The notes under the pieces were generated by a model. That model was not told the DNA's origin and ran no database searches. It saw only the letters and a program-made list of their open reading frames with translations. From the NCBI GenBank assembly GCA_964502525.1, contig CAZCXH010000016.1:1-48201 (forward strand): DNA of 48,201 bases. Direction: 5' to 3'. Every line of letters begins with the position of its first letter. Positions within the stretch are counted from its first letter, which is position 1. The translations under genes were made by a program, and so were the position numbers. The DNA is from DATLYB01 sp964502525. Its GTDB lineage: Bacteria > Bacteroidota > Bacteroidia > Chitinophagales > CAIOSU01. Shown one piece after another: positions 8,788 to 17,583 of this stretch.

Positions 8788-9690
8788 ATGGATCCCTCTA
8801 TATTTTTAAATCGGTCTGGACTCCCTCTCCATTTGGAGATGGGCGGGGTGAGGCTTCTTTGCGGGGTGATAATTGTTGCCATATTCTTCTCCTCCTGCGA
8901 AGAAATCGGTCCCCTGATTGACCTTACCGGAACTTTTAAGGCTGACACTACCTATGTGACAACTGACGTGGAAGTTCCGCAAATAAAAAATGTTTTGTTG
9001 GAAGAATTTACGGGTGTGCGGTGCGTGAATTGCCCGAAAGGTCACGAATTGCTTGACAACCTGGAGGTGCAGTATGGATCCCGTTTCATTTCGGTTTCTG
9101 CGCACAGCGAATTCCAATCAACTCCTTATGGCAGCGACCCGAATCTAAACAATCCTCAGGCGGATTCATTGGACAAGCTGTTGGGTCCGGTAATCGCCAA
9201 GCCTTCCGGAGCTATTGACAGGAAAAGATTCCCGGGAGACAGCCTTGTGGTGTTCAGAAATAAATGGACAACTTATGTGGCACAGCAAATGAATCTGACA
9301 ACTCCGGTAAATATTGCAATCAACGTTGATTACGGGCCGGGCGCAAGAGAAGCCAATGCAACAATCACGTTGCACTACACATCGGCAGATACGCTTGACA
9401 GCAGGCTAACAGTGATGATACTGGAAGACAGTATTATAACCAAGCAATTAGACGATCCTGAAATTGACAGCAGCTATGTTCAAAAACGCGTGCTCCGGAA
9501 AATTCTGCCTTCAGTGAATGGCATGCCGCTCACGATTTCGAGGGAAAGAGGGAGGGTGATTGTGCGCAGCTTTAAATTCAGCGTGCCTTCCGAATGGAAT
9601 GACGATAATCTGCGGTTAATCGCCTTTGTGCACCGTTCAGGGCAAACTTTGGAAGTGCTGCACGTTCAACAGGCGCCTATTAAACAATAG
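8788..9690 (+). CDS. Omp28-related lipoprotein with thioredoxin-like motif
   Basis: A 300-residue protein. Either ATG 8788 or ATG 8839 could be the start; the second gives a compact lipoprotein signal (MGGVRLLCGVIIVAIFFSSC) with lipobox FSSC. The segment VLLEEFTGVRCVNCPKGHEL has a CxxC in the position of a thioredoxin active site, which is the hallmark of the Omp28 family of Bacteroidota. A C-terminal beta-sandwich-like region follows. Related proteins are outer-membrane lipoproteins of unknown biochemical role, and the CxxC suggests redox activity. The gene follows the barrel protein by one base and precedes pheT by six bases. The N-terminal codons from 8788 to about 8855 overlap a short palindromic repeat. 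Confidence 0.83.
   Translation: MDPSIFLNRSGLPLHLEMGGVRLLCGVIIVAIFFSSCEEIGPLIDLTGTFKADTTYVTTDVEVPQIKNVLLEEFTGVRCVNCPKGHELLDNLEVQYGSRFISVSAHSEFQSTPYGSDPNLNNPQADSLDKLLGPVIAKPSGAIDRKRFPGDSLVVFRNKWTTYVAQQMNLTTPVNIAINVDYGPGAREANATITLHYTSADTLDSRLTVMILEDSIITKQLDDPEIDSSYVQKRVLRKILPSVNGMPLTISRERGRVIVRSFKFSVPSEWNDDNLRLIAFVHRSGQTLEVLHVQQAPIKQ
8821..8854. repeat. Short CCCTCTCC/GGAGA...GGGGTGAGG repeat inside a gene start
   Basis: The sequence CTCCCTCTCCATTTGGAGA followed by TGGGCGGGGTGAGG is a small hairpin. A longer relative with the same landmarks (CCCTCTCC, TGGAGAGGG, GGGGT, GTGAGG) occurs at 19084-19147. Here it lies inside the signal-peptide region of the Omp28-like gene. Confidence 0.6.
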
Positions 9691-9696
9691 CATGAA

Positions 9697-12120
9697 ATGA
9701 AAATCTCTTACAACTGGCTGAAGGAATATCTTGATATTGATCTCACTCCGCAGGAATTATCCGGACTGCTGACGGACATCGGTCTTGAAGTGGAAGACCT
9801 CACCGAGTACAAAGGCCCGGGAAATGGGCTGGAAGGTTTGGTGATCGGTCAAGTTAAAAAAGCTGAGAAACATCCCGATGCGGATAAACTCTCGCTGACT
9901 GTGGTTGACGTGGGAACGGGGGAAGATCAGCAAATTGTTTGCGGTGCGCCTAATGTTGCGGCAGGACAAAAAGTGATTGTCGCCCTGCCGGGAACAACGC
10001 TTTACCCAACCAAGGGAGAACCTTTCACCATTAAAAAAGCGAAAATACGCGGTGTTGAGTCCAACGGGATGATTTGCGCGGAAGATGAAATCGGGTTGGG
10101 AACCGGTCACGATGGAATCATGGTGCTGCCCGAAAATGCAACCGTTGGCATGAAGGCGCGCGATTTCTACGGATTGAAAAACGACTGGATTTTTGAAATC
10201 GGTTTAACTCCCAACCGTTCAGACGCTTTCAGCCATATTGGTGTTGCAAGAGACCTGCGCGCAGCCATCAACATCCGTTACGAAAAAAACCTGAAGCTGA
10301 ATCTTCCAAAGATTGATGAATCTGTTTTCAATAAAACAGAAACCCCGATTGAATTAATCGTAGAAAATTCGCAACTATGTCCGCGCTACAGCGGCATTCT
10401 TTTAAAAAATGTAAAAGTCTCCGAATCTCCCAATTGGCTGAAAGAAAAATTGCGTTCAGTCGGTCAGCGTCCTATCAACAACATTGTGGACGTCACCAAC
10501 TTCATCTTGCAGGAATACGGCCAGCCGCTTCACGCTTTTGATGCCGGTGAAATCAAAGGAGGAAAAGTCGTTGTAAAAACACTTGCAGATAAAACAAAAT
10601 TCAAAACGCTGGATGAAGCAGAGCGCGAATTGAGCAAAGATGACTTGATGATTTGCGATGCAAATGAAGGAATGTGCATTGCAGGCGTTTTCGGTGGAAT
10701 TCATTCGGGAGTAAAAAATGAAACGCGCAGCATCTTCCTTGAAAGCGCGCACTTCAATCCCATTTCCATCCGCAAGACAGCCGCCCGGCATGGCTTGAGA
10801 ACCGATGCCGCGATGCGGTTTGAAAAAGGAACGGATCCGAACATCACGGTTGCCGCTCTGAAACATGCGGTGCAACTCATTCTGCAGGCAGCAGGAGGTG
10901 AAGTCGCTTCTGTCATCGCTGACGTTTACACGAATCCTGTTCCGCATCGCAATGTCACCTTGCGTTACGACCATCTCGACCGGCTCATCGGCTTCCGGAT
11001 TGATGCCGACACCATTCACGACATTCTCGAAAACCTTGGCATCGAAATCATCAACGAAACGCAGGACTCGCTGGAACTTTCGGTGCCGCCTTTCAAGACG
11101 GATGTTCACCGCGAAGCCGATGTAATTGAAGAAGTGTTGCGCATCTATGGGGTGAACCGCATTCCGATCCCCGCCAGCATCCGCACTTCCATTTCTCTCA
11201 GGGATGATTCCGATTTGCGCGAGCAACTGAACAACACGGTTTCCGATTATCTGTCATCCATCGGCTTCCGCGAAATGGTGAACAACTCGCTCACGCGCGC
11301 TGAATATTACGATGAAGATGCAGAGAATCTGGTTCGCCTTCAGAAAAGCGCCAATGCCGATTTGAACGTGATGCGCAAAGACATGCTCTTTTCCGGTCTG
11401 GAGGCAGTTGCTTACAACCTCAACCGGAAAAACGAAAACCTGAAGCTCTTCGAAATAGGAAAATCCTATCGTCAGAGAGGTGAAGGGAAATACGGGGAAG
11501 CGCGGCATCTCACGCTTTTTGTTACCGGCAATAAATTTTCCGAAAGCTGGATTGAGAAGGGAAGGAAGGCTGATTTCTTTTTTTTGAAGGCGACCGTTGA
11601 AAACGTGTTGAAAAGAATCGGGCTGAAAAATTTTGAAACCTCGGAAGTTGATGGAAAAATTTTCAGCCACGGGTTGGGTTATTCTTTCCGTCAGAAACAA
11701 ATCGTGCAGTTCGGCATGCTTCAGCCAGCGGCTTTAAAGAAAACCGACATCAAGGAGCAGGTTTATTTCGCAGATTTCGATTGGGAAACGATTTTTGAAT
11801 TTGCTGAGTCCAACACGGTGCAATTCGCAGAGATTCCCCGCTTCCCGGGCGTGAAGCGCGACCTCGCCCTGTTGCTCAAAGAGGACATTCCGTTTGCCGA
11901 TGTCCAAAAAATAGCGGTGGAGGAAGGCAGGAGAATTTTAAAAGCCGTAAATTTATTCGACTTTTATCAGGACGTTAAGCTTGGCGAGGGGATGAAATCG
12001 TATGCGGTGAGCTACTTCTTCGAGGATGAAGAAAAAACGCTCACCGACAAGGATGTGGACAAGCTGATGACGCGGTTGATGAGCCGCTATCGTGATGAGT
12101 TGAAAGCCGAGATTCGCTAA
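9697..12120 (+). CDS. pheT: Phenylalanine--tRNA ligase beta subunit
   Basis: An 807-residue protein of full family length, the beta chain of the (alpha-beta)2 enzyme that charges tRNA-Phe and carries the editing site. It starts MKISYNWLKEYLDIDLTPQE. The EMAP-II-like tRNA-binding domain (about residues 40-150, GLVIGQVKKAEKHPDADKLS) is followed by B3/B4 editing (about 205-390, with VGQRPINNIVDVTNFIL), B5 (about 410-485), the catalytic-like core and a C-terminal ferredoxin-like anticodon-binding domain (about 715-807, FPGVKRDLALLLKEDIPFAD). pheS is not in the window. The gene ends directly against the next start (stop 12120, ATG 12121). Confidence 0.98.
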   Translation: MKISYNWLKEYLDIDLTPQELSGLLTDIGLEVEDLTEYKGPGNGLEGLVIGQVKKAEKHPDADKLSLTVVDVGTGEDQQIVCGAPNVAAGQKVIVALPGTTLYPTKGEPFTIKKAKIRGVESNGMICAEDEIGLGTGHDGIMVLPENATVGMKARDFYGLKNDWIFEIGLTPNRSDAFSHIGVARDLRAAINIRYEKNLKLNLPKIDESVFNKTETPIELIVENSQLCPRYSGILLKNVKVSESPNWLKEKLRSVGQRPINNIVDVTNFILQEYGQPLHAFDAGEIKGGKVVVKTLADKTKFKTLDEAERELSKDDLMICDANEGMCIAGVFGGIHSGVKNETRSIFLESAHFNPISIRKTAARHGLRTDAAMRFEKGTDPNITVAALKHAVQLILQAAGGEVASVIADVYTNPVPHRNVTLRYDHLDRLIGFRIDADTIHDILENLGIEIINETQDSLELSVPPFKTDVHREADVIEEVLRIYGVNRIPIPASIRTSISLRDDSDLREQLNNTVSDYLSSIGFREMVNNSLTRAEYYDEDAENLVRLQKSANADLNVMRKDMLFSGLEAVAYNLNRKNENLKLFEIGKSYRQRGEGKYGEARHLTLFVTGNKFSESWIEKGRKADFFFLKATVENVLKRIGLKNFETSEVDGKIFSHGLGYSFRQKQIVQFGMLQPAALKKTDIKEQVYFADFDWETIFEFAESNTVQFAEIPRFPGVKRDLALLLKEDIPFADVQKIAVEEGRRILKAVNLFDFYQDVKLGEGMKSYAVSYFFEDEEKTLTDKDVDKLMTRLMSRYRDELKAEIR

Positions 12121-12435
12121 ATGGAAGAGTACCAGGTTAAGCTCGATAATATCTCCCGCAAGGTCGGGATTTTGGTTTCGCGCTACAATGAGATGAAGGA
12201 AGAGCAGCGCGTTCTCGGTGAGAAAAACAAGCATCTCGAACAGCAGAACAGGAATTTGAAGGATCAGCTTCAAACCATGAGCGAAAATAACCAAACGCTC
12301 GTGCAGGAACTGAAGGTGACGAAGGTTTCTAAAGCGATCATCCCTCAGAACGATGAGGAGCGGACAGAATTAAAAAGAAAAATAAACGAATTCATAAAAG
12401 AAATTGACAGGTGCGTAGCATTGTTAAATGATTGA
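12121..12435 (+). CDS. Small coiled-coil protein, candidate ZapB-like partner of ZapA
   Basis: A 104-residue, highly charged protein predicted to be almost entirely coiled coil between residues 5 and 70 (heptads in LDNISRKVGILVSRYNEMKE and NKHLEQQNRNLKDQLQTMSE), ending in a short basic and hydrophobic helix. It has no signal peptide or membrane segment. It starts on the base after the pheT stop and is followed after three bases by zapA. By position and shape I infer a cell-division accessory protein working with ZapA, similar in build to ZapB. I see no sequence signature that proves this. Confidence 0.6.
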   Translation: MEEYQVKLDNISRKVGILVSRYNEMKEEQRVLGEKNKHLEQQNRNLKDQLQTMSENNQTLVQELKVTKVSKAIIPQNDEERTELKRKINEFIKEIDRCVALLND

Positions 12436-12438
12436 GTC

Positions 12439-12738
12439 ATGGGCAACACGGAGCTAATCAATATAAATCTCTTAATCGCAGGCAGGTCTTATCCGCTGAA
12501 GATTAAACCCGCTGAGGAAGAGATCGTGAGGCGCGCGGCAAAGCGTGTGAATGAGAAGGTGCAGGAATTCCAGGAGCAATATGCCGCAAAAGACAAGCAG
12601 GACTATCTCGCCATGTGCGCGTTGATGACCGAGGTGGAAGTGCTGGCTGATAAGGAGAAGGTGACGATTTCAGACACCTCTTTTTTCGATAAGCTCCGTG
12701 AAATAGAAGAACTGCTCTCCGATACGGTGAGCCGTTAG
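12439..12738 (+). CDS. zapA: Cell division protein ZapA
   Basis: A 99-residue protein with the ZapA layout: an N-terminal beta strand pair (LININLLIAGRSYPLKIKPA), a segment EEEIVRRAAKRVNEKVQEFQ and a C-terminal coiled coil. ZapA binds FtsZ and bundles its filaments at the division site. It follows the coiled-coil gene by three bases and is probably co-transcribed with pheT and that gene. The downstream gap of 208 bases before rny contains an inverted repeat. Confidence 0.88.
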   Translation: MGNTELININLLIAGRSYPLKIKPAEEEIVRRAAKRVNEKVQEFQEQYAAKDKQDYLAMCALMTEVEVLADKEKVTISDTSFFDKLREIEELLSDTVSR

Positions 12739-12825
12739 CCCAGCCTCAATCCGCAATTGCTTCGCGCGTCTGTCGTTTTATTTTTTAACCGTGCAAGGTC
12801 AGGAAATTTCTGGCAGATGACTTAG

Positions 12826-12896
12826 CGGTTTACATTTACTTGTTTACGGTTTATGGTTTTTTAAACTGTAAACAGGAAACGCGTAAACCGTAAACA
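12826..12896. repeat. GTTTAC-type heptamer inverted repeat
   Basis: Arms with GTTTACGGTTTATGGTTT on one side and TAAACTGTAAAC plus CGTAAACCGTAAAC on the other form an imperfect hairpin in the zapA-rny gap. The core motif is shared with the MITE-like elements at 21046 and 47504, but the outer CGGGATAAA ends of those elements are missing here. It may act as a transcript-end or stability hairpin. Confidence 0.65.
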
Positions 12897-12946
12897 TTTG
12901 AACCAGTTCAGCAATGATTTGACCAGGCGCCAAAGAAACGACAACT

Positions 12947-14572
12947 ATGAACATTCAAACTATCATCATTGCAGCGGTGGCGGCCGTAGCCGCCCTTGCA
13001 ATCGGCTTTTTAATCGGGAAAATGATTTACCAGCAGGCTGCCAAGCAGGAAGAAGACAGGGCTAAAAAGAACGCTAAAATAGAAGAGGAAAGAGCTAAAA
13101 AAGAGGCAGCCCGCATCCTTGACGAAGCGACCAAGCAAGCCGAAAACATTAAAAAAGATCGCTTGCTTGAAGCGAAGGAAAAATTCCTGCAACTGAAGGC
13201 CGAGCATGAAGACCAAATTTTAAAGCGCAGCAAATCAGCCGAGGAGCGCTACAAAGGCATGGAAGACCGGGAACGGAATCTTCGCCAGAAGGAGCAGCAG
13301 ATCAGCCAGCAGCGCGAGACGATGAAGAAAAAGGAAGAGGAAGCCGAGCATGTGAAATCAACGCTCTCGCGCCAACTGGAACTGGTGAGCGTGAAAAAAC
13401 AGGAATTGGAAAAATCCCACCAGGAACATGTTAAAAAATTAGAACAGATCGCGCAGCTTTCGGCACAGGATGCGAAGGCGCAGTTGGTGGAGTCGCTCAA
13501 GGAAGAAGCCAAAACGCAATCCATGGCGGTGGTGAAGCAGATCATGGATGAGGCGAAGCTGAAGGCGGGCAAGGAAGCCAAGAAGATCGTGCTGCAAACC
13601 ATCCAGCGCACGGCAGCCGAAACAACTATTGAAAATACTGTATCTGTTTTCAACCTCCAGAGTGACGAGCAGAAAGGGCAGATCATCGGGCGAGAAGGAC
13701 GCAATATCCGCGCGCTCGAAGCCGCCACCGGTGTTGAAATCATCGTTGACGACACGCCAGAGGCCATCATCCTCTCGGCATACGACCCGGTGAGGCGCGA
13801 GATCGCCCGCCTGTCATTGCAAAGGCTCGTGGCGGACGGACGCATCCACCCCGCCCGCATTGAAGAGGTGGTGGCAAAAACCAAGAAGCAGCTTGAAGAG
13901 CAGATTGTCGAAATCGGTGAGCGCACGGTCATTGAACTGGGCGTTCACGGATTGCATCCCGAATTAATACGTATCGTGGGCAGGATGCGCTTCCGCTCAT
14001 CGTACGGACAAAACCTTTTGATGCACTCAAAGGAAGTGGCCCACCTCTGCTCCACGATGGCTGCCGAGTTGGGATTGAATCCCAAACTTGCCAAGCGCGC
14101 AGGATTGCTGCACGATATCGGCAAGGTGCCCGAAGAAGAATCGGAACTCAGCCACGCCCTGCTCGGCATGAAGTGGTGTGAGAAATATGGCGAGCATCCC
14201 GCGATATGCAATGCTGTGGGAGCGCATCATGATGAAGTTGAGATGTCTTACATCATCTCGCCCATCATCCAGGCGTGTGACGCCATCTCGGGCGCGCGTC
14301 CCGGGGCGCGCAGGGAAACGATGGAAAACTACATCCAGCGCATCAAGGACCTCGAAACGGTGGCGCTAGGCTTTGAGGGCGTTGACAAAGCGTTTGCCAT
14401 ACAAGCCGGGCGCGAACTGCGCGTGATGGTGGAAAGCGAAAAGGTGGACGACAAGAAAGCCGAAGAAATCGCTTTCCGCATCTCCGAAAAAATACAGAAC
14501 GAGATGCAATACCCCGGGCAGGTGAAAGTGACCGTCATCCGCGAAAAGCGCGCGGTGAGCTACGCGAAGTAA
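12947..14572 (+). CDS. rny: Ribonuclease Y
   Basis: A 541-residue endoribonuclease that initiates mRNA decay at the membrane. It shows the full domain order: an N-terminal transmembrane helix (about residues 5-25, IIIAAVAAVAALAIGFLIG), a long charged coiled coil (about 28-200), a KH domain (about 228-290, containing GQIIGREGRNIRALEAATGV) and an HD domain (about 345-440). The HD metal-binding residues are visible in LLHDIGKVPEE and in NAVGAHHDEVE. The gene ends three bases before the stop of the convergent slyD-like gene. Confidence 0.97.
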   Translation: MNIQTIIIAAVAAVAALAIGFLIGKMIYQQAAKQEEDRAKKNAKIEEERAKKEAARILDEATKQAENIKKDRLLEAKEKFLQLKAEHEDQILKRSKSAEERYKGMEDRERNLRQKEQQISQQRETMKKKEEEAEHVKSTLSRQLELVSVKKQELEKSHQEHVKKLEQIAQLSAQDAKAQLVESLKEEAKTQSMAVVKQIMDEAKLKAGKEAKKIVLQTIQRTAAETTIENTVSVFNLQSDEQKGQIIGREGRNIRALEAATGVEIIVDDTPEAIILSAYDPVRREIARLSLQRLVADGRIHPARIEEVVAKTKKQLEEQIVEIGERTVIELGVHGLHPELIRIVGRMRFRSSYGQNLLMHSKEVAHLCSTMAAELGLNPKLAKRAGLLHDIGKVPEEESELSHALLGMKWCEKYGEHPAICNAVGAHHDEVEMSYIISPIIQACDAISGARPGARRETMENYIQRIKDLETVALGFEGVDKAFAIQAGRELRVMVESEKVDDKKAEEIAFRISEKIQNEMQYPGQVKVTVIREKRAVSYAK

Positions 14573-14575
14573 AAA

Positions 14576-15079
14576 TCAGTTATGATGATGCCCGCCTTCG
14601 TGCGCGTGGCCATGCTCAATTTCAGCAGGGTGCGCTTCGCGGACATCAAGGACCTCACCGGAAAAATATAGCGTCTTTCCCGCCAGCGGATGGTTCATGT
14701 CAACAGTGACATGCTCCGCGGAAATGTCGGTTATCTTCCCTTGCAGGTGATTGCCATGTTGATCTTCCAGCGGTATCATGCTTCCCACAAAAAGAAATTG
14801 CTCCTGGGGCACCCCGGAGCCTTCAAACATCTTCTTATCAAGCTTGACGAAAGATTCCATGTCATAATGTCCGTAACCCTCGGCCGGATCAATGGCAAAC
14901 CTGAATTGATTGCCCGCCATCAGCCCTTCAATGTTTTTCTCAAAGCGGTCGAGCAGGTTTTTGTGTCCGAAAAGAAACGCCAGCGGGTTGTCTTTGTCAG
15001 CCGCATCAAACACATCTCCCTCAGGCTCAGTACGCAGTTCGTAAGTGATTCTGACAACGGTGTTAAGAGCAGCTTTCAT
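14576..15079 (-). CDS. slyD: SlyD-type FKBP peptidyl-prolyl isomerase
   Basis: A 167-residue protein. The FKBP core (TVVRITYELRTEPEGDVFDA, then GNQFRFAIDPAEGYGHYD) is interrupted by the IF chaperone insert at about residues 70-125, as in SlyD. The C-terminus is histidine rich (EIEHGHAHEGGHHHN), typical of SlyD metal-binding tails that chelate nickel. It catalyses proline isomerisation, assists folding in the cytoplasm and may deliver nickel. A good Bacteroidota promoter lies just upstream. Confidence 0.92.
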   Translation of the reverse strand: MKAALNTVVRITYELRTEPEGDVFDAADKDNPLAFLFGHKNLLDRFEKNIEGLMAGNQFRFAIDPAEGYGHYDMESFVKLDKKMFEGSGVPQEQFLFVGSMIPLEDQHGNHLQGKITDISAEHVTVDMNHPLAGKTLYFSGEVLDVREAHPAEIEHGHAHEGGHHHN

Positions 15080-15103
15080 GGATAGGCGTTTTTAGATGGG
15101 TGG

Positions 15104-15131
15104 CAAAGGTAGGAATTCGATTTTATACCAA
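15104..15131 (-). promoter_or_regulatory. Bacteroidota-type promoter for slyD
   Basis: On the minus strand, TACCTTTG (15111-15104) matches the TAnnTTTG -7 box and TTG (15131-15129) is the -33 element, separated by 17 bases. The start codon of slyD is at 15079, giving a leader of about 20 bases. Confidence 0.65.
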
Positions 15132-15326
15132 ATCTGTCTGGCAAACAGGTTTTCGGACTTGTTACCGGATAGTGCCTATGGCATCAGCATAAAGGCCAGG
15201 CAGGTAGCCCGATCACGGTTTATTTTTTCACGCTTGTTTCTATTTATGTGCAATAGGAATATCTGAAAGTGATGGTGGACTCTGTCTGCGTGACGGTTTC
15301 CCTGAAATTGAGTCGCTCCCGAAAAT

Positions 15327-16031
15327 TCAACGACTTTCCGATACCTTGATGGATTTCTTAATGAGTTCTTCCCCGCTTTTATAGCCGGCAGGAACCTCAA
15401 ACAGCTTGGTGTCAAATGATTTCGAGAAGATGCTTTTTATTTCAAACGAGTAATTGACAGCACCTGAAAGGTCTTTGCTGGCTATGCCGAGCGGAATGCC
15501 GGAGTAACCTTTTGCGCTCAGCGCACTGTACACGCCTTTTGCCCGGATGGAAGGAGGAAGGTTGTCAATTCCTATCTTCATCTCATCGCTCACCCAGCAT
15601 TCAGTGAGGCCTTCCGCAGATGATATATTCAGCAGGTAGCAATTATACCCGGCAATGGTTTTCCTGTCGCCCGTTCTTGAAATTATCGGGTTCGCAAGCA
15701 TCTCCCTGCTAACGGAACTCTGGTCAACCGGGAATACCGCATCTTCATCACCCATTTTTGTCAGCATATAAAGCTGCGTGTCGCTGGCAGGAAAAAGGAA
15801 TGTTGCCTCGTAGGGAACCGAGCCGGCATTGCCTTTTATTTCGAGGCGGCTGCTGCCGTCTTTGAGAAACCATTTCACGCTGGCATGGTCCTCTGTTGCT
15901 TTGGTGTAAGTTTCAAAATCTATGACACCTTCGAATGATTGCGCCACGGCAGCGGTTGCCGAAACGAGGATGTATAAAAAAGAAGTCCACTTCATGGCAT
16001 TGTGTTTTGCATATTTCATTTCAATAATCAT
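15327..16031 (-). CDS. Secreted DUF4412-like protein
   Basis: A 234-residue exported protein of unknown function. A signal peptide is seen in MKWTSFLYILVSATAAVAQS (Met 13 of the longest frame); the mature part starts SFEGVIDFETY. The pattern of a GxIxxE/D-type first strand, a central KTIAGYNCYLL and a C-terminal FEVPAGYK fits the DUF4412 family of Bacteroidota periplasmic proteins. The longest start (16031) overlaps the upstream stop by four bases (ATGA), so translational coupling from 16031 is possible as well. It is probably co-transcribed with the glycine-rich protein gene. Confidence 0.65.
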   Translation of the reverse strand: MIIEMKYAKHNAMKWTSFLYILVSATAAVAQSFEGVIDFETYTKATEDHASVKWFLKDGSSRLEIKGNAGSVPYEATFLFPASDTQLYMLTKMGDEDAVFPVDQSSVSREMLANPIISRTGDRKTIAGYNCYLLNISSAEGLTECWVSDEMKIGIDNLPPSIRAKGVYSALSAKGYSGIPLGIASKDLSGAVNYSFEIKSIFSKSFDTKLFEVPAGYKSGEELIKKSIKVSESR

Positions 16032-17515
16032 GGTCCTACTTTGCCTCTCAGGAAGGATGTGTTGTAACTATTATCCGGGATGTTTGTTGTGAAACCATTT
16101 CGCCTGACAGCGTACCCCGCGTTTCCACCGGGAGGGACGGGCACCGGAATAGGAATATTCAAGCCGTTGATTATCGTTATGGGGCCGATAAATGGCACAT
16201 TCGCTGTGATGGTAAGCGTTAACTGAAATCCGCCTAGCGTTCCGGGGTATCCGTATTCGCCACCGTCACCTCCGAAAGCATTGGGGTTAATGGTTATGGT
16301 CACAACAGAAACCGACTGCGTGAAGGGGATCAGGAGCAAGCCTCCTTTTCCCGCAATGCCAAATTGCCCTCCTGTTCCGTTAGTTCCGGGGCTATAGTAA
16401 GTAATAACTAACCCGCTTGTCGTGATATTTCCACCCAGGCTGCCGCCAGCGCCACCACCGCCACCAGCGCCAACCAGCAAGCCGATTGAAAAATTGCCGA
16501 TGATTGGAATGTTAAAGGTGTAAACCAGCGCAAAGGCCATTGAATTTCCACCACCGCCCCCGCCATAGATATTGAAGTTGTTTTGAATGGTCGAATTGGC
16601 GGTCAGGTTGATGGCGTCACCCCCGTTAAATCCTGCACCGGTAGTGCCCGCCACCGGGTCATAGGCAGTGCCGCCATCGCCACCCTTGCCGATGATGTTG
16701 CCGTTATTGATAACAGACACCACCGAACCTGCGGGCAGACTGCCGGTGGTAAACGCGGGAGCCGCAGCATTTGCGGATGTAACATCAACACCTGCGTCAA
16801 CTGTCACGACCACGCACACCGGGCTGGAGGTTGGCGCTGACGGATAGGTGGCGTACAGGTCATTGGAAGCGCTGTAATTATTAATGCTGTTATTGACATT
16901 CAGAAGATAACAGGGTGTGAGCGTCACTGAAAGGATGACATTCCGGAAGTAGGAGCCGCAGAGCGTTTGAATAATCACCGGATAAGTGCCGGCAGGAGTA
17001 AATGGCGTAACATGAACGGTTACGCCAGCGGTGCCGGATGAAAACAGCGGATTAGGAGTAACGCTAACTGTCATGCCCGTTGGCATAACACCCAGTATCG
17101 TGAATGCGATGTTCTGCGGATTCCCAGCGTTCTGACCAACGGTAAGCGTGAAAACCACCGAATCGGAAACGGTGCGATCAATAGTGTCGGCAATGGCGCT
17201 TGCCGAAATGTTGAAGTAGCAATCCGCGCAATCTTTCTGATAGACATTCAGCCAGCAGATGCTGTTCCAATACTGGATGGTGGAATCCTCGGTGTTGAAT
17301 ACAGTGAGGCCGTGCGCAGGATTGGGGATGGCATTTCGTTCGCTGGTTGTCATCCTCGGCCAAAGAAACCCCTTCTCATGCGACTCAACATGCAGAATGG
17401 CGCTTGAATCGGGATAGAGGATGTTGATTCCCACTTGCTGCGCGGTTGCCATTGGCGCAATGGCTGCCAGCAGGCTTAATAATAAAATTCGCTTATAATA
17501 CTTGCGGTAACCCAT
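16028..17515 (-). CDS. Secreted glycine-rich protein with Bacteroidota tail-type N-terminus
   Basis: The frame is open from 17557, but ATG 17515 gives a proper signal peptide (MGYRKYYKRILLLSLLAAIA, cleavage near ATAQ) and 495 residues. The mature N-terminus QQVGINILYPDSSAILHVES followed by KGFLWPRMTTSERNAIPNP matches a module common at the start of large secreted Bacteroidota proteins. An Ig-like region (about 130-200) is followed by a long glycine-rich half with runs such as GGGGGAGGSLGG. It is a likely surface or extracellular structural protein of unknown function. No type IX sorting domain is visible at the C-terminus, which reads YNTSFLRGKVGP. Confidence 0.7.
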   Translation of the reverse strand: MGYRKYYKRILLLSLLAAIAPMATAQQVGINILYPDSSAILHVESHEKGFLWPRMTTSERNAIPNPAHGLTVFNTEDSTIQYWNSICWLNVYQKDCADCYFNISASAIADTIDRTVSDSVVFTLTVGQNAGNPQNIAFTILGVMPTGMTVSVTPNPLFSSGTAGVTVHVTPFTPAGTYPVIIQTLCGSYFRNVILSVTLTPCYLLNVNNSINNYSASNDLYATYPSAPTSSPVCVVVTVDAGVDVTSANAAAPAFTTGSLPAGSVVSVINNGNIIGKGGDGGTAYDPVAGTTGAGFNGGDAINLTANSTIQNNFNIYGGGGGGNSMAFALVYTFNIPIIGNFSIGLLVGAGGGGGAGGSLGGNITTSGLVITYYSPGTNGTGGQFGIAGKGGLLLIPFTQSVSVVTITINPNAFGGDGGEYGYPGTLGGFQLTLTITANVPFIGPITIINGLNIPIPVPVPPGGNAGYAVRRNGFTTNIPDNSYNTSFLRGKVGP

Positions 17516-17583
17516 AAAGCAGCGGGGAGCAGGAGCACAAATATAATGCATTCGCACAAAGCTTCTATTTGAAAGAAGGCTGA

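Noticed and set aside
10456..11226. A 256-codon minus-strand open frame
   Set aside because: It lies within pheT on the opposite strand and is a shadow frame.
12739..12946. 6S RNA between zapA and rny
   Set aside because: I considered this because 6S RNA lies near zapA in other bacteria. The gap is mostly filled by the GTTTAC inverted repeat and I could not draw the large central bubble of 6S RNA.
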